Notes: generated by a model not told the origin, from the letters alone. A stretch of 64,000 nucleotides of DNA from Aurantibacter aestuarii (GCF_003008425.1 NZ_PXOQ01000015.1:248001-312000), one strand, 5' to 3'. Shown: positions 27,179-36,939, counted from the first letter of the stretch. Made by a program: numbers and translations.

Positions 27179-28327
27179 ATGAAAATACTAATGGTAGCCA
27201 TACCAAACCATCATTTTTTTAGATGGACCAATCAATTAGAGCAATCTGGTTATGAGGTCTTTTGGTTTGATGTGTCTTCCAATGGTTCAAACTCACCTCA
27301 AATTCCCTGGGTGACACAATTTACCCATTGGAAACTAAAATGGGATTTTCCATTTAGAATCCGTATTAAAAAACAGCTACCAGCTTTGCAACCTATTTTA
27401 ACTAAAGTAAATGAAGTAGATGTTAACAAAGCATTTAAAACAGTTTTAGAGAAGGTGAAACCAAATGTGATTCATTGTTTTGAGATGAAATTATCTGGCT
27501 TGCCCATTTTAAAAACGTTGCTTCTAAAAAATACTATGCCAGTAATTTATTCTTCTTGGGGTAGTGATTTGTATTATTTTAAAGAACTTGGAACACCTGA
27601 GATAGAAGTTAAAACTTTTTTAAAACGTATTAATTACTTAATTACAGACTGTAAAAGAGATATTGAAATAGCTAAAAAAAATGATTTCAATCAAACTGTT
27701 TTAGGTGTTTTTCCAGGAAATGGTGGATTAGAAATTAATAAACACTCCAAACTTCCAATTTTAGAGCGTAGTCAAATTATTTTTAAAGGTTATCAGTTTG
27801 ATGTCGGTGAGGCTGTTCAAATATTAAAAGCCATAGAATTACTTCCGGCACCTATCCAAAAGACTTATAGATTTGTAGTTTATAGTGCTGACAAAGAGGT
27901 AGAAGATTATATTAGCAGCTCTTTAATTTTAAAGACATTAGATTTTTTGGTTTTAAAACGTCAAATTAAAATTCCAAATGATAAGTTAATTGCATTAATG
28001 GGAGAAAGCTGTCTTCATATTGGGAACAATTTATCTGATGGTATGCCAAATACCATGTTAGAGGCCATGATGCAGGGCTGTTTTCCAATTCAATCAAATC
28101 CAGGAAATGCAACAACAGAGATTATTACTCATGGTTACAATGGATTTCTAATAGAAAATCCTTTCGACTATAAAAAGATAGCTCAATTGATTGAACAGGC
28201 ACTTTTAGATGATACATTAAGGCTAAACGCAGCAAGCTATAATTTTGAATTAATTAATAAAAAATATAATAGAAACGTATTAAAAACTGAAATTGTAAAT
28301 TTGTACCAATCAACTCAAATTAAATAA
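27179..28327 (+). CDS. Glycosyltransferase family 4-like
   Basis: A 382-residue GT-B protein. The N-terminus MKILMVAIPNHHFFRWTNQL is followed by an acceptor domain with PVIYSSWGSDLYYFKELGTP. The C-terminal donor region has DGMPNTMLEAMMQGCFPIQS, where the glutamate of LEAM is the usual catalytic/binding residue. The stop overlaps the next ATG by one base (TAATG), so it is translationally coupled to the following GT2. Confidence 0.8.
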   Translation: MKILMVAIPNHHFFRWTNQLEQSGYEVFWFDVSSNGSNSPQIPWVTQFTHWKLKWDFPFRIRIKKQLPALQPILTKVNEVDVNKAFKTVLEKVKPNVIHCFEMKLSGLPILKTLLLKNTMPVIYSSWGSDLYYFKELGTPEIEVKTFLKRINYLITDCKRDIEIAKKNDFNQTVLGVFPGNGGLEINKHSKLPILERSQIIFKGYQFDVGEAVQILKAIELLPAPIQKTYRFVVYSADKEVEDYISSSLILKTLDFLVLKRQIKIPNDKLIALMGESCLHIGNNLSDGMPNTMLEAMMQGCFPIQSNPGNATTEIITHGYNGFLIENPFDYKKIAQLIEQALLDDTLRLNAASYNFELINKKYNRNVLKTEIVNLYQSTQIK

Positions 28328-29208
28328 TGGACGTTTCTATTGTTATTGTTACAAAAAATAGGTCTAAAGAACTTGCGAAAACCTTAAACATATTAAAGCC
28401 ATATCTAGATTTAGAAATTCATGAAGTTTTGGTTTTTATTGATGGATGTTCGGAAACACAAGACATTATGACTAGTTTTGAGTGGGTCAAGTGGTTTAAA
28501 TCAGAGAAAAGTATTGGTGCTTCACCTGCTAGAAACCAATTATATCAACAGGCATCTGGCAAGATTTATATTGGTTTTGATGATGATGCACATCCGCTTA
28601 CCACGACATTTATTAAAGATGTTCAAAATTTATTTCATAAAACAAAAGATTTAGGAATTATAGCTTTTAAAGAAATAAAAGGCATATTTGAATCGGATAT
28701 ACAAGCTTTAAATTACGGTATAGAAGAAAGTGAACATTACTATACCAACGACTTTATAGGTTGTGGTTTCGCTATTTCGGCAGAAGCCTATAAAAAAACA
28801 AATGGGTTTCCAACCTGGATGACTATTTATGGAGAAGAGACTTGTGTAGCGTGGGAAGTTCTTCATAATAAATATAAAATACTATATACAAATCAAATAA
28901 AAGTAAATCACAGGGTTGACTTAGAAGCACGTAAAAAAACCGGAAAAAATTATTTTCGCTTTAAACATCAATTAATTAATACCATTAATTTTTATTTAGT
29001 GTATTATCAAAAACCATTTATACCTATTATTAAAGTTATAATCCATAATGGAAAAAAATATGGATTTAAAAACAAAACATATTTTAAAAATTATATGTTT
29101 GCTCTGGCACAGGTTGTTTATAAGCTTCCAAAAACTTTAAAAAGTAGAGCTCCTATAGCTATAGATAATATTAATACATTTAAACAACTTGAAGCTTTAA
29201 AATATTAA
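28327..29208 (+). CDS. Glycosyltransferase family 2
   Basis: A 293-residue GT-A enzyme. VSIVIVTKNRSKELAKTLNI opens the fold, VFIDGCSETQDIM binds the nucleotide, and IGFDDDAHPL holds the DxD-type metal site at about residue 84-93. GEETCVAWEV near residue 178 carries the downstream acidic motif. It overlaps the previous gene by one base and is followed three bases later by the GT10 gene. Donor not identifiable. Confidence 0.83.
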   Translation: MDVSIVIVTKNRSKELAKTLNILKPYLDLEIHEVLVFIDGCSETQDIMTSFEWVKWFKSEKSIGASPARNQLYQQASGKIYIGFDDDAHPLTTTFIKDVQNLFHKTKDLGIIAFKEIKGIFESDIQALNYGIEESEHYYTNDFIGCGFAISAEAYKKTNGFPTWMTIYGEETCVAWEVLHNKYKILYTNQIKVNHRVDLEARKKTGKNYFRFKHQLINTINFYLVYYQKPFIPIIKVIIHNGKKYGFKNKTYFKNYMFALAQVVYKLPKTLKSRAPIAIDNINTFKQLEALKY

Positions 29209-29211
29209 GTT

Positions 29212-30189
29212 ATGCTTGTAAGAATTTGTAGATATTATAGTTATCCAGATATTAAACGGCAAACACCTGGGCAATCTTTTACTTGGCAGGGTATTACGTT
29301 TACGGAAGAAAATGTGGAAGCGTGTGATTTCTTAATTATTTTAGACTATCCAAAATTAGACTTTAAAACCAAGGTGCATCCTAATAATATTTTACATATT
29401 AGTTTGGAACCAGCGAACGAGGTTTCAAAGTATAGACAATACGGAAATAAACAAGTTGCTCATATTTTTAATCAAATAAAAAATGATGGTAAATTTATAA
29501 AGTCTCAACCTGCTTTACCCTGGCATTTAGATTTAGATTATGATGCATTTAAATCTTTAAAACCTGAAACTTTACAAAAAGAAGATAAAATTGTGTGGGT
29601 CACCAGTAACCAACGCACCTCTAAGCAACATAATGAGCGCATGGATTTTCTTGATTCAATTTCAGATTTAAGCTTTATAGAATTATATGGTAGAGGCATT
29701 AAACCAGTAGATAGCAAACTAGAGGTTATGAAAACGGCTAAATATGCTATTGCTTATGAAAATTTTAGAAATGAATATAACTGGACAGAAAAAATTGCAG
29801 ATTGTTTTTTAAGCTATACCATCCCATTATATTTTGGTTGTAATCGTATTTCAGACTATTTCCCTGAAGATGCTATTATTCAAATTGACCCAAAAGATAA
29901 ACACATTAAAACCTATTTAAAGGAAATAGTAACTAAAACAGTTTATGAGGATAAACTTGAAGCTTTAAAAGAAGCCAGAAATTTAGTCCTAGATACCTAT
30001 CAAATTTTTCCATTTTTCGCTAATCAAATTAACGCTATAATTGCTAAAGATGGGATAGGTCATCCTGAAGAAAAACAATTATTTAATTTTAAAGGAGGCG
30101 ATGCTTATTTTGATAATTATCCAAAAATTTTGGATCTAAATAAAATAAAAAGGAGAATTGATTTAAAATTTAAAACATTACGAGGGTAA
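29212..30189 (+). CDS. GT10-family (alpha-1,3-fucosyltransferase-like)
   Basis: A 325-residue protein whose C-terminal half carries the GT10 donor motif: KTAKYAIAYENFRNEYNWTE followed by KIADCFLSYTIPLYFGCNRI and DYFPEDAII (about residues 175-225). This region binds GDP-fucose in characterised alpha-1,3/1,4-fucosyltransferases. The N-terminal domain is short and divergent. In this block the donor may be GDP-fucose or GDP-colitose. Together with the GT11 gene at 26335, it gives at least two transferases for a GDP-6-deoxyhexose. Confidence 0.8.
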   Translation: MLVRICRYYSYPDIKRQTPGQSFTWQGITFTEENVEACDFLIILDYPKLDFKTKVHPNNILHISLEPANEVSKYRQYGNKQVAHIFNQIKNDGKFIKSQPALPWHLDLDYDAFKSLKPETLQKEDKIVWVTSNQRTSKQHNERMDFLDSISDLSFIELYGRGIKPVDSKLEVMKTAKYAIAYENFRNEYNWTEKIADCFLSYTIPLYFGCNRISDYFPEDAIIQIDPKDKHIKTYLKEIVTKTVYEDKLEALKEARNLVLDTYQIFPFFANQINAIIAKDGIGHPEEKQLFNFKGGDAYFDNYPKILDLNKIKRRIDLKFKTLRG

Positions 30190-31629
30190 ATGTATTTCAA
30201 CTCCATAGATTTCGCTATATTTCTACCCATCGTATTTTTAGTGTATTGGTTTATAACGCAAAAAAACTTAAAACTTCAAAATGCATTAATCGTAGTTGCC
30301 AGTTATGTGTTTTATGGCTGGTGGGACTGGCGTTTTTTAAGTCTTATAGTATTTAGTTCCTTGGTAGACTATAGCATAGGCTTAGCTTTAAAAAAAGAAG
30401 AGCAGCAAAGTAAAAGAAAATTATTGTTATGGACCAGTATAGGCGTAAACCTTGGTTTTTTAGGCTTTTTTAAGTACTACAATTTTTTTGCAGATAATTT
30501 TGTTAGCGCATTTTCTTTTTTCGGACAACCAATACAACCTAACACTTTAGATATTATCTTACCCGTAGGGATTAGTTTCTACACGTTTCAAACTTTAAGT
30601 TATACTATAGACGTTTACAAACGTAAATTAGAACCTACCTCTAATCTTATTTCATTTTTAGCTTTTGTTAGCTTTTTCCCGCAGTTAGTAGCAGGACCCA
30701 TAGAACGAGCAACCCATTTATTACCACAGTTTTATAAAAAAAGAGTTTTTCATTATTCTCTAGCCGTAAATGGTTGCCGCCAAATTTTATGGGGTTTGTT
30801 TAAAAAGATCGTGATTGCCGATAATTGTGCCGAATATGCCAATATGATTTTCAATAACTCATCAGATTATTCAGGCAGCACATTATTTATGGGTGCCTTG
30901 TTTTTTACGTTTCAGATTTATGGAGACTTTTCTGGATATAGCGATATTGCTATTGGAACTTCTAGACTGTTTGGTTTCGATTTGAAACAAAACTTTGCCT
31001 TTCCATATTTTTCAAGAGACATTGCAGAATTTTGGAGACGCTGGCACATAAGTTTATCTACTTGGTTTAGGGACTATTTGTATATTCCTTTAGGAGGAAG
31101 CCAAGGAGGAACTTTAATGAAAGTGCGTAATACCTTTATTATTTTTTTAGTAAGCGGGTTTTGGCATGGTGCCAACTGGACGTTTATAGCTTGGGGATTT
31201 TTAAATGCGCTTTATTTTTTACCGCTGTTATTAACAAATAAAAACAGAAAGCATACTACAAGTGTGGTTGCGCAACATAATTACTTACCTAATATAAAAG
31301 AGTTTATACATATATCTTTTACGTTTTTACTAACCGTCTTGGCTTGGGTATTTTTTAGAGCTAACAACTTGTCGCATGCATTTAATTATTTGAAAGGTAT
31401 AGCGTCAAAAAGTATATTTTCATTACCAGAAGTAAGGCCGAGTTATTTAATACTATTAATTGTGTTTTTTATATGTATAGAGTGGATGGGACGTAGAAGT
31501 TTATTTGCCATAGAAAACCTACTTATTAAGAAACATTTTAGTGTAAAATTGGCATTTTATATTTTTTTAATTGTATTAATGTTTTTGTTTTACGGGAAAG
31601 AACAAGCCTTTATCTATTTTCAGTTTTAA
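30190..31629 (+). CDS. MBOAT-family O-acyltransferase (AlgI/DltB-like)
   Basis: A 479-residue polytopic protein with about 10-12 membrane helices. It begins MYFNSIDFAIFLPIVFLVYW and contains FFPQLVAGPIERATHLLPQF, both standard for AlgI-type MBOAT proteins. The catalytic histidine is in VSGFWHGANWTF at about residue 322. Such proteins pass an acyl (usually acetyl) group across the inner membrane for transfer to a periplasmic glycan. The start codon directly follows the GT10 stop. The SGNH-like partner is encoded three bases downstream. Confidence 0.92.
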   Translation: MYFNSIDFAIFLPIVFLVYWFITQKNLKLQNALIVVASYVFYGWWDWRFLSLIVFSSLVDYSIGLALKKEEQQSKRKLLLWTSIGVNLGFLGFFKYYNFFADNFVSAFSFFGQPIQPNTLDIILPVGISFYTFQTLSYTIDVYKRKLEPTSNLISFLAFVSFFPQLVAGPIERATHLLPQFYKKRVFHYSLAVNGCRQILWGLFKKIVIADNCAEYANMIFNNSSDYSGSTLFMGALFFTFQIYGDFSGYSDIAIGTSRLFGFDLKQNFAFPYFSRDIAEFWRRWHISLSTWFRDYLYIPLGGSQGGTLMKVRNTFIIFLVSGFWHGANWTFIAWGFLNALYFLPLLLTNKNRKHTTSVVAQHNYLPNIKEFIHISFTFLLTVLAWVFFRANNLSHAFNYLKGIASKSIFSLPEVRPSYLILLIVFFICIEWMGRRSLFAIENLLIKKHFSVKLAFYIFLIVLMFLFYGKEQAFIYFQF

Positions 31630-31632
31630 TAC

Positions 31633-32538
31633 ATGAAAAAGTTTATAGTCCATATTTTAATTTGTGCCTCTATACTTTTTATAGTTGATAAGCTGGCGTA
31701 TTTTATTTTAAAAGAAACACCAAAGCATCTTTATGATACCCGATTAAAAAAAGTTTTGGATGGAGAGATGAATAAGGAGCTCATTATTTTAGGTTCCTCA
31801 AAAGGCGCTGGAAATATTATAGCCTCTCAAATTGAAAAAGAAACGGGTTATGATAGCTATAACCTCTCTTATATGGGTAGTAATGTAATATTCCATGAAT
31901 TTATATTAAGAAAACTACTTAAACATAACAAAGCACCAAAAATAGTGCTGCTTACCATAGATAATCCACAAACTCTAATTAATGAAAAATCATTAAGTTA
32001 TAGATTTGATAAATTATATCCGCTTTCTGTTTATAATGAGGTGAATGATGAGCTAATAGCACAAAATGATCGGTCTATTTTATCTCAATTTTTTTTAATG
32101 GGTAGATTATCAAAAGCACATATAAATTATTCTAATGAGAAACCTTCTAAGGACAATCCATTATTAGAAGATGGCTCCATGCCATTTATAAGAGTAAATC
32201 CTAAATCTAAAAGGGAATTTGTTGAAAGAAGTATTTTATACGATAAAACATTGGAAATGGAATCCAAGTTGGAAGCGTTAAATTCTATTCAAAATCAATG
32301 CGAAGCAAATAATATTCAATTATACTATGTATTTAGTCCCAAGATGTTTAATTTTAATAGCGCCTTTTATAAACGGTTTTTAAAGCTTATAAATTCCGAA
32401 AAAGAAATATTTAAATATGATAACAACTCACTATATACTCTTAAGACTAGTTACTTTGATCAATCACATTTAATGATTCATAGCGCAAAAGTTTTTACTA
32501 AAGAAATAAGTGAATTTATTAAAAGCCATAATCCCTGA
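31633..32538 (+). CDS. SGNH-like membrane-anchored acyltransferase partner
   Basis: A 301-residue protein with an N-terminal anchor (FIVHILICASILFIVDKLAY) and a periplasmic SGNH-like domain. The candidate nucleophile is in ELIILGSSKGAGNI (about residues 50-63), and a D-x-x-H pair occurs in YFDQSHLMIHSAKVF near the C-terminus (about 279-293). This is the layout of proteins that finish acyl transfer with MBOAT partners (compare DltD and AlgX/AlgJ). Adjacency to the MBOAT gene strongly suggests that the two act together on the polysaccharide. Confidence 0.72.
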   Translation: MKKFIVHILICASILFIVDKLAYFILKETPKHLYDTRLKKVLDGEMNKELIILGSSKGAGNIIASQIEKETGYDSYNLSYMGSNVIFHEFILRKLLKHNKAPKIVLLTIDNPQTLINEKSLSYRFDKLYPLSVYNEVNDELIAQNDRSILSQFFLMGRLSKAHINYSNEKPSKDNPLLEDGSMPFIRVNPKSKREFVERSILYDKTLEMESKLEALNSIQNQCEANNIQLYYVFSPKMFNFNSAFYKRFLKLINSEKEIFKYDNNSLYTLKTSYFDQSHLMIHSAKVFTKEISEFIKSHNP

Positions 32539-32571
32539 AAATTCTTATTTTCGCCATATAAACCAAACAAC

Positions 32572-33639
32572 ATGAAAGTAGCCTTAGTTACAGGAGTAAA
32601 CGGACAGGATGGTTCGTATTTAGCCGAATTATTATTAGAAAAAGGATACATGGTACATGGTATTATACGTCGTAGTTCGACATTTAATACGCATCGTATT
32701 GAGCACTTATATATAGATAACCTTTTAAAAGATCAACATAAAAACCAAAACATCAAATTGCATTATGGCGATATGACCGATGGTTCTAATTTAATTCGTT
32801 TGGTTCAGGAAACACAACCGGACGAAATTTATAATTTGGCGGCACAATCGCATGTAAAAGTCTCTTTTGACATGCCAGAATATACGGCAGAAACCGATGG
32901 GGTTGGAACTTTAAAGTTACTAGAAGCTATTCGAATTTGTGGCTTGACTAATAAAACACGTATCTATCAGGCTTCAACATCTGAATTATATGGTAAAGTA
33001 CAAGAAATTCCTCAAACAGAAACGACGCCTTTTTATCCACGTTCTCCTTATGGCGTGGCTAAATTATATGCCTTTTGGATTACCAAGAATTACCGTGAAT
33101 CTTACGGTATGTATGCGGTAAACGGAATTTTGTTTAATCATGAATCTGAGCGTAGAGGAGAAACTTTTGTGACCCGTAAAATTACTTTAGGAGCAGCAAG
33201 AATTGCAAAAGGTATACAAGAAAAATTATACTTAGGAAACTTAGACGCCAAACGTGACTGGGGTTATGCTAAAGATTATGTAGAATGTATGTGGTTAATG
33301 TTACAGCAGGATGTTCCTGAAGACTACGTCATTGGAACAGGCGTTCAATATACCGTAAGACGTTTTTGTGAATTGGCATTTAAAGAAGCAGGATTCGATT
33401 TAAAATGGGAAGGTAAAGCGGAGAATGAAAAAGGAATTTGTACTAAAACAGGGCAGGTCTTGATAGAGGTAGACCCTAATTATTACCGTTTAGCAGAAGT
33501 AGAAACCCTATTGGGTGATCCTACCAAAGCCAGAACTCAATTAGGCTGGAATCCACAAAAAACTTCATTTGAAGACTTAGTTAAAATTATGGTGCAACAT
33601 GATTTAGACTATGTAGTCAATTATAAAAACACCTATTAA
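32572..33639 (+). CDS. gmd: GDP-mannose 4,6-dehydratase
   Basis: A 355-residue extended SDR that converts GDP-D-mannose to GDP-4-keto-6-deoxy-D-mannose. The NADP site is [20 protein letters not shown] and the subsequent [19 protein letters not shown] is diagnostic for Gmd. The active site is [18 protein letters not shown] with YGVAK as the YxxxK pair (about residue 157-161); [17 protein letters not shown] follows. The length is usual. It overlaps the next gene by one base. It supplies the shared intermediate for both fucose and colitose. Confidence 0.96.
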   Translation: MKVALVTGVNGQDGSYLAELLLEKGYMVHGIIRRSSTFNTHRIEHLYIDNLLKDQHKNQNIKLHYGDMTDGSNLIRLVQETQPDEIYNLAAQSHVKVSFDMPEYTAETDGVGTLKLLEAIRICGLTNKTRIYQASTSELYGKVQEIPQTETTPFYPRSPYGVAKLYAFWITKNYRESYGMYAVNGILFNHESERRGETFVTRKITLGAARIAKGIQEKLYLGNLDAKRDWGYAKDYVECMWLMLQQDVPEDYVIGTGVQYTVRRFCELAFKEAGFDLKWEGKAENEKGICTKTGQVLIEVDPNYYRLAEVETLLGDPTKARTQLGWNPQKTSFEDLVKIMVQHDLDYVVNYKNTY

Positions 33640-34565
33640 TGAAAATTTTCTTAACAGGTAATACTGGCATGGTTGGAAAGAATATTTTGGAGCATGCAAA
33701 AGCTTCAGAACATACATTTTTAACACCATTACGTCAAGACTTAAATTTAGAAGACAAGGAAGCGGTAAACGCCTATGTTAAAACCCATCAGCCGGATTTA
33801 ATTATTCATGCAGCTGGATTGGTTGGCGGCATTCAGGCAAATATGGCTCATCCGGTTAATTTTCTGGTTAAGAATTTAGATATTGGTCGTAACGTTATTA
33901 TGGCTGGACAGCAAAATAGGGTTAAGCAAGTACTTAATTTGTCAAGCTCTTGTATGTATCCGCGTTTGGCTCAAAATCCGTTACAGGAAGAGTTAATTTT
34001 AAAAGGTGAATTAGAGCCTACTAATGAAGGATATGCCTTAGCAAAGATAGTATCTACGCGTTTATGTGAGTATATCAATTCTGAAGACGATTTTTTTCAG
34101 TACAAAACCATTATTCCATGTAATTTATATGGCAGGCATGACACCTTTTCTCCACAACATTCGCATATGATTCCTGCGGTAATTAAAAAGATACACGATG
34201 CTAAAATAACCAATGACGCATCCGTTGGTATTTGGGGCACCGGAGAAGCCAGACGTGAATTTATGTTTGCTGAAGATTTAGCCGATTTTATATTTTATGC
34301 ACTGGAACATTTTTCAGACTTGCCACAAAACACCAATGTGGGTTTAGGTAAAGACTGGACCATAAACGAATACTATCAAACGATTGCCAAGGTTATAGGT
34401 TATACAGGTGAATTTATTCATGACACCTCAAAACCAACCGGCATGATGCAAAAACTAATAGACGACACCAAACTTAAAGCATTTGGCTGGCAAGCACAAA
34501 CGTCTTTAGAAGAAGGTATTGCAAAGACCTACGAATTTTATAAAAACACTGTTTTAAATGACTAA
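33639..34565 (+). CDS. GDP-L-colitose synthase or GDP-L-fucose synthase (ColC/Fcl family)
   Basis: A 308-residue SDR epimerase/reductase. The NADPH site is FLTGNTGMVGKNILEHAK; catalytic residues lie in LSSSCMYPRLAQNP and YALAK (YxxxK). LEPTNEGYALAK and NLYGRHDTFSPQHSHMIPA are shared by Fcl and its relative ColC. Fcl makes GDP-L-fucose from the Gmd product; ColC makes GDP-L-colitose from the ColD product by the same 5-epimerisation and 4-reduction. The gene is locked between gmd and colD, overlapping both by 1 and 8 bases, so ColC is the better guess. Motifs alone do not separate the two. Confidence 0.75.
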   Translation: MKIFLTGNTGMVGKNILEHAKASEHTFLTPLRQDLNLEDKEAVNAYVKTHQPDLIIHAAGLVGGIQANMAHPVNFLVKNLDIGRNVIMAGQQNRVKQVLNLSSSCMYPRLAQNPLQEELILKGELEPTNEGYALAKIVSTRLCEYINSEDDFFQYKTIIPCNLYGRHDTFSPQHSHMIPAVIKKIHDAKITNDASVGIWGTGEARREFMFAEDLADFIFYALEHFSDLPQNTNVGLGKDWTINEYYQTIAKVIGYTGEFIHDTSKPTGMMQKLIDDTKLKAFGWQAQTSLEEGIAKTYEFYKNTVLND

Positions 34566-35718
34566 ATATCCACTAGCAACGTCAACTTGGGACGATAAAG
34601 AAATTGAAGCCATCAATACCGTAATTGCTTCAGACATGTACACCATGGGTAAACATGTACAGCAGTTTGAAGAAGAATTTTCAGACTTTGTGGGTTCTAA
34701 ATATAGTGTTATGGTTAATTCGGGCTCATCGGCTAATTTATTAGCAGTAGCCGCTTTGTTTTACACCAAAAACCCTAAAATTAAGCGAGGCGATGAGGTT
34801 ATTGTTCCTGCAGTCTCTTGGTCTACAACGTATTACCCTTTATACCAATATGGGTTAAAATTAAAATTTGTGGATGTGGATTTACACACCCTTAATTTTG
34901 ATTTGGAGCAGTTGGAACAAGCCATTACTAAAGATACTAAGATGATTATGGCTGTGAATTTGTTAGGAAACCCTAATGACTTTGATGCTATAAACGCACT
35001 TATAAAAGATACCGATATTGTTTTGGTGGAAGATAATTGTGAGTCTATGGGTGCCGAGTTTAACGGGAAACAAGCTGGAACTTTTGGAGTTATGGGAACG
35101 TTTTCAACGTTTTTCTCTCACCATATGGCCACTATGGAAGGCGGATTGGTAGTAACCGACGATGAAGAGTTATACCACGTCCTAATTGCGTTGCGTGCAC
35201 ATGGATGGACGCGTCATCTACCTAAAGAAAATAAAGTAGCAAATAAAAGCGACGATTGGTTTACGGAATCTTTTAGGTTTGTTTTACCAGGATATAATGT
35301 AAGACCTGTAGAAATGTCTGGCGCTATTGGCGTACAACAATTAAAAAAATTACCAGATTTTCTAGAAAAACGTCGTGAGAATGCGTTGTTATTTCAAGAA
35401 TTATTTAAAAATCACCCCGATTTTTATATCCAAAAAAACATTTCAAATAGTAGCTGGTTTGGGTTTAGTTTAATTATTAAGCCGGAATCTAAATTACAAC
35501 GAAATGATGTGGTTAAATTATTAACGGATCATCATATTGATTGTCGCCCTATAGTTACAGGTGATTTCACTAAAAATGAGGTGCTAAAATACTTCGATTA
35601 TGAGATTCATGGCGAAATGAAAAATGCCAAATATTTAGACACACATGGGTTGTTTGTTGGTAATCATCAAATTCCTTTAAAGGAGGAAATTAAACATTTG
35701 CATAAGGTATTGTCGTAA
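34558..35718 (+). CDS. colD: GDP-4-keto-6-deoxy-D-mannose 3-dehydratase (ColD)
   Basis: A 386-residue member of the DegT/DnrJ/EryC1 fold that is not an aminotransferase. The PLP-binding lysine is replaced by histidine: FSTFFSHHMATMEGG places His at residue 188, the same number as the catalytic His188 of E. coli ColD. PLATSTWDDKEIEAIN at the N-terminus, VPAVSWSTTYYPLYQYGLK and RAHGWTRHLPKENKV also match ColD as I remember it. The enzyme uses PMP and glutamate to remove the C3 hydroxyl, the step that makes a 3,6-dideoxyhexose. It overlaps the upstream gene by eight bases. Confidence 0.9.
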   Translation: MTKYPLATSTWDDKEIEAINTVIASDMYTMGKHVQQFEEEFSDFVGSKYSVMVNSGSSANLLAVAALFYTKNPKIKRGDEVIVPAVSWSTTYYPLYQYGLKLKFVDVDLHTLNFDLEQLEQAITKDTKMIMAVNLLGNPNDFDAINALIKDTDIVLVEDNCESMGAEFNGKQAGTFGVMGTFSTFFSHHMATMEGGLVVTDDEELYHVLIALRAHGWTRHLPKENKVANKSDDWFTESFRFVLPGYNVRPVEMSGAIGVQQLKKLPDFLEKRRENALLFQELFKNHPDFYIQKNISNSSWFGFSLIIKPESKLQRNDVVKLLTDHHIDCRPIVTGDFTKNEVLKYFDYEIHGEMKNAKYLDTHGLFVGNHQIPLKEEIKHLHKVLS

Positions 35719-35731
35719 AGCAAGCTAAATC

Positions 35732-35761
35732 TTGCTAAACCACATATTTTGTTTATTTTAG
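35732..35761 (+). promoter_or_regulatory. Possible internal promoter before the nonulosonate genes
   Basis: TTG (35732-35734) and TATTTTAG (35754-35761, one mismatch to TAnnTTTG) are 19 bases apart in the 66-base gap after colD. The next ATG is 24 bases downstream. A short inverted repeat (AGCAAG/CTTGCT) sits just upstream. The match is weak. Confidence 0.3.
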
Positions 35762-35784
35762 CCTTTTAACCAGCAATAGATCAA

Positions 35785-36939
35785 ATGAAAAAGATTGGCT
35801 TTATTCCTCTACGAAAAGGTTCAAAAGGAATTCCCGGAAAAAACAAACGTAAAATGGTGGGACGACCATTGTTTACCTGGGTTTTGGGTGCGGCTTATTT
35901 TTCAGATTTAGATGAGGTTATAGTGTATACCGATGATGAAACGATTATTAATTTCATAGAGAAAGAATACCATTATACCTCAAAAATAAAAGTGGTACAT
36001 CGTCCGGAAGCTACTGCAACCGATACCGCTTCAACTGAAAGTGCTATGTTAGCTTATGCAGAACATATTCAATATGACTTTGATGTGTTTTGTTTATTGC
36101 AAGCTACATCGCCATTCACCACTTCAGAAAACATCAACGAGAGTTTAAAAAAATTAAACGAAGGTTTTGATTCTACCGTATCTGTAGTGCATACGCACCG
36201 CTTTTTATGGAATGAAGATGGCACAACAATTAATTACGATTATACTAACAGACCAAGACGTCAAGACTTTAAAGGTTTGCTAGTTGAAAATGGCGCTGTT
36301 TATACTTGTACCAAATCTGTTTTAAAAAACAAGCAAAACCGATTAGGAGATAAAGTGGCAGTTGTTAAAATGCCAGAAGATAGTTTATTAGAAATAGATT
36401 CTGAAACCGACTGGATTGCAATAGAACAACTTTTAATAGAACGCCAGCAACGAGCTAAAAGAACATCGCCACTCACTCATTTAGTGTTGGATGTGGATGG
36501 GGTTTTTACAGACGGTAGTATTACTTATACCAAAGATGGCGAGCATACCAAACGTTTCGATATGCGCGATGGTATGGGCTTAGAAATTTTGCGTCAGTTT
36601 AATATAAAAGTTATTATTATGACCAGCGAAAATTCAGAATTAGTCGCTAAACGTATGCAAAAACTTCAAATAAAGGATACCTATTTAGGTGTAAAAGATA
36701 AATTTACTTTGCTTCAAAAAATTGCCAAAGAGGACGGAATTTCATTAAGTCATTTTGCTTATATAGGAGACGATGTAAATGATCTTGCAAATATTTGTAG
36801 TGTGGGCTGGTCGTTTGCACCAAACAACGCTACCGCAATTGTCAAATTAAATGCCGATGTGGTCTTATCTAAAGACTCTGCAAATGGCGCGATTCGTGAA
36901 GCTTGCGAATTTATTTCAACGTATAATAAAAGATTTTAA
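35785..36939 (+). CDS. neuA: Bifunctional CMP-nonulosonate synthetase/HAD phosphatase
   Basis: A 384-residue fusion. Residues 1-225 are a NeuA-type cytidylyltransferase with IPLRKGSKGIPGKNKRKMVG for CTP binding, VFCLLQATSPFTT, and RRQDFKGLLVENGAVY. Residues about 228-384 are a KdsC-like HAD domain: LVLDVDGVFTDGSI (nucleophile Asp about 236), the threonine of IIMTSEN, and AYIGDDVNDL. The phosphatase would dephosphorylate a 9-phosphorylated (or 8-phosphorylated) nonulosonate and the other half would activate it as the CMP sugar. The same fusion occurs in animal CMAS, where the HAD part is inactive; here DxD, Thr, Lys-region and GDDxND are all intact. Confidence 0.85.
   Translation: MKKIGFIPLRKGSKGIPGKNKRKMVGRPLFTWVLGAAYFSDLDEVIVYTDDETIINFIEKEYHYTSKIKVVHRPEATATDTASTESAMLAYAEHIQYDFDVFCLLQATSPFTTSENINESLKKLNEGFDSTVSVVHTHRFLWNEDGTTINYDYTNRPRRQDFKGLLVENGAVYTCTKSVLKNKQNRLGDKVAVVKMPEDSLLEIDSETDWIAIEQLLIERQQRAKRTSPLTHLVLDVDGVFTDGSITYTKDGEHTKRFDMRDGMGLEILRQFNIKVIIMTSENSELVAKRMQKLQIKDTYLGVKDKFTLLQKIAKEDGISLSHFAYIGDDVNDLANICSVGWSFAPNNATAIVKLNADVVLSKDSANGAIREACEFISTYNKRF

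Noticed and set aside
33639-34565. Firm call of fcl (GDP-fucose synthase)
   Set aside because: ColC and Fcl share all motifs visible here; the neighbouring colD favours ColC, so no gene symbol was given.
34558-35718. Perosamine synthase or other sugar aminotransferase
   Set aside because: The fold is right, but the PLP-binding lysine is replaced by histidine (FSHHM), which is diagnostic for ColD-type 3-dehydratases.
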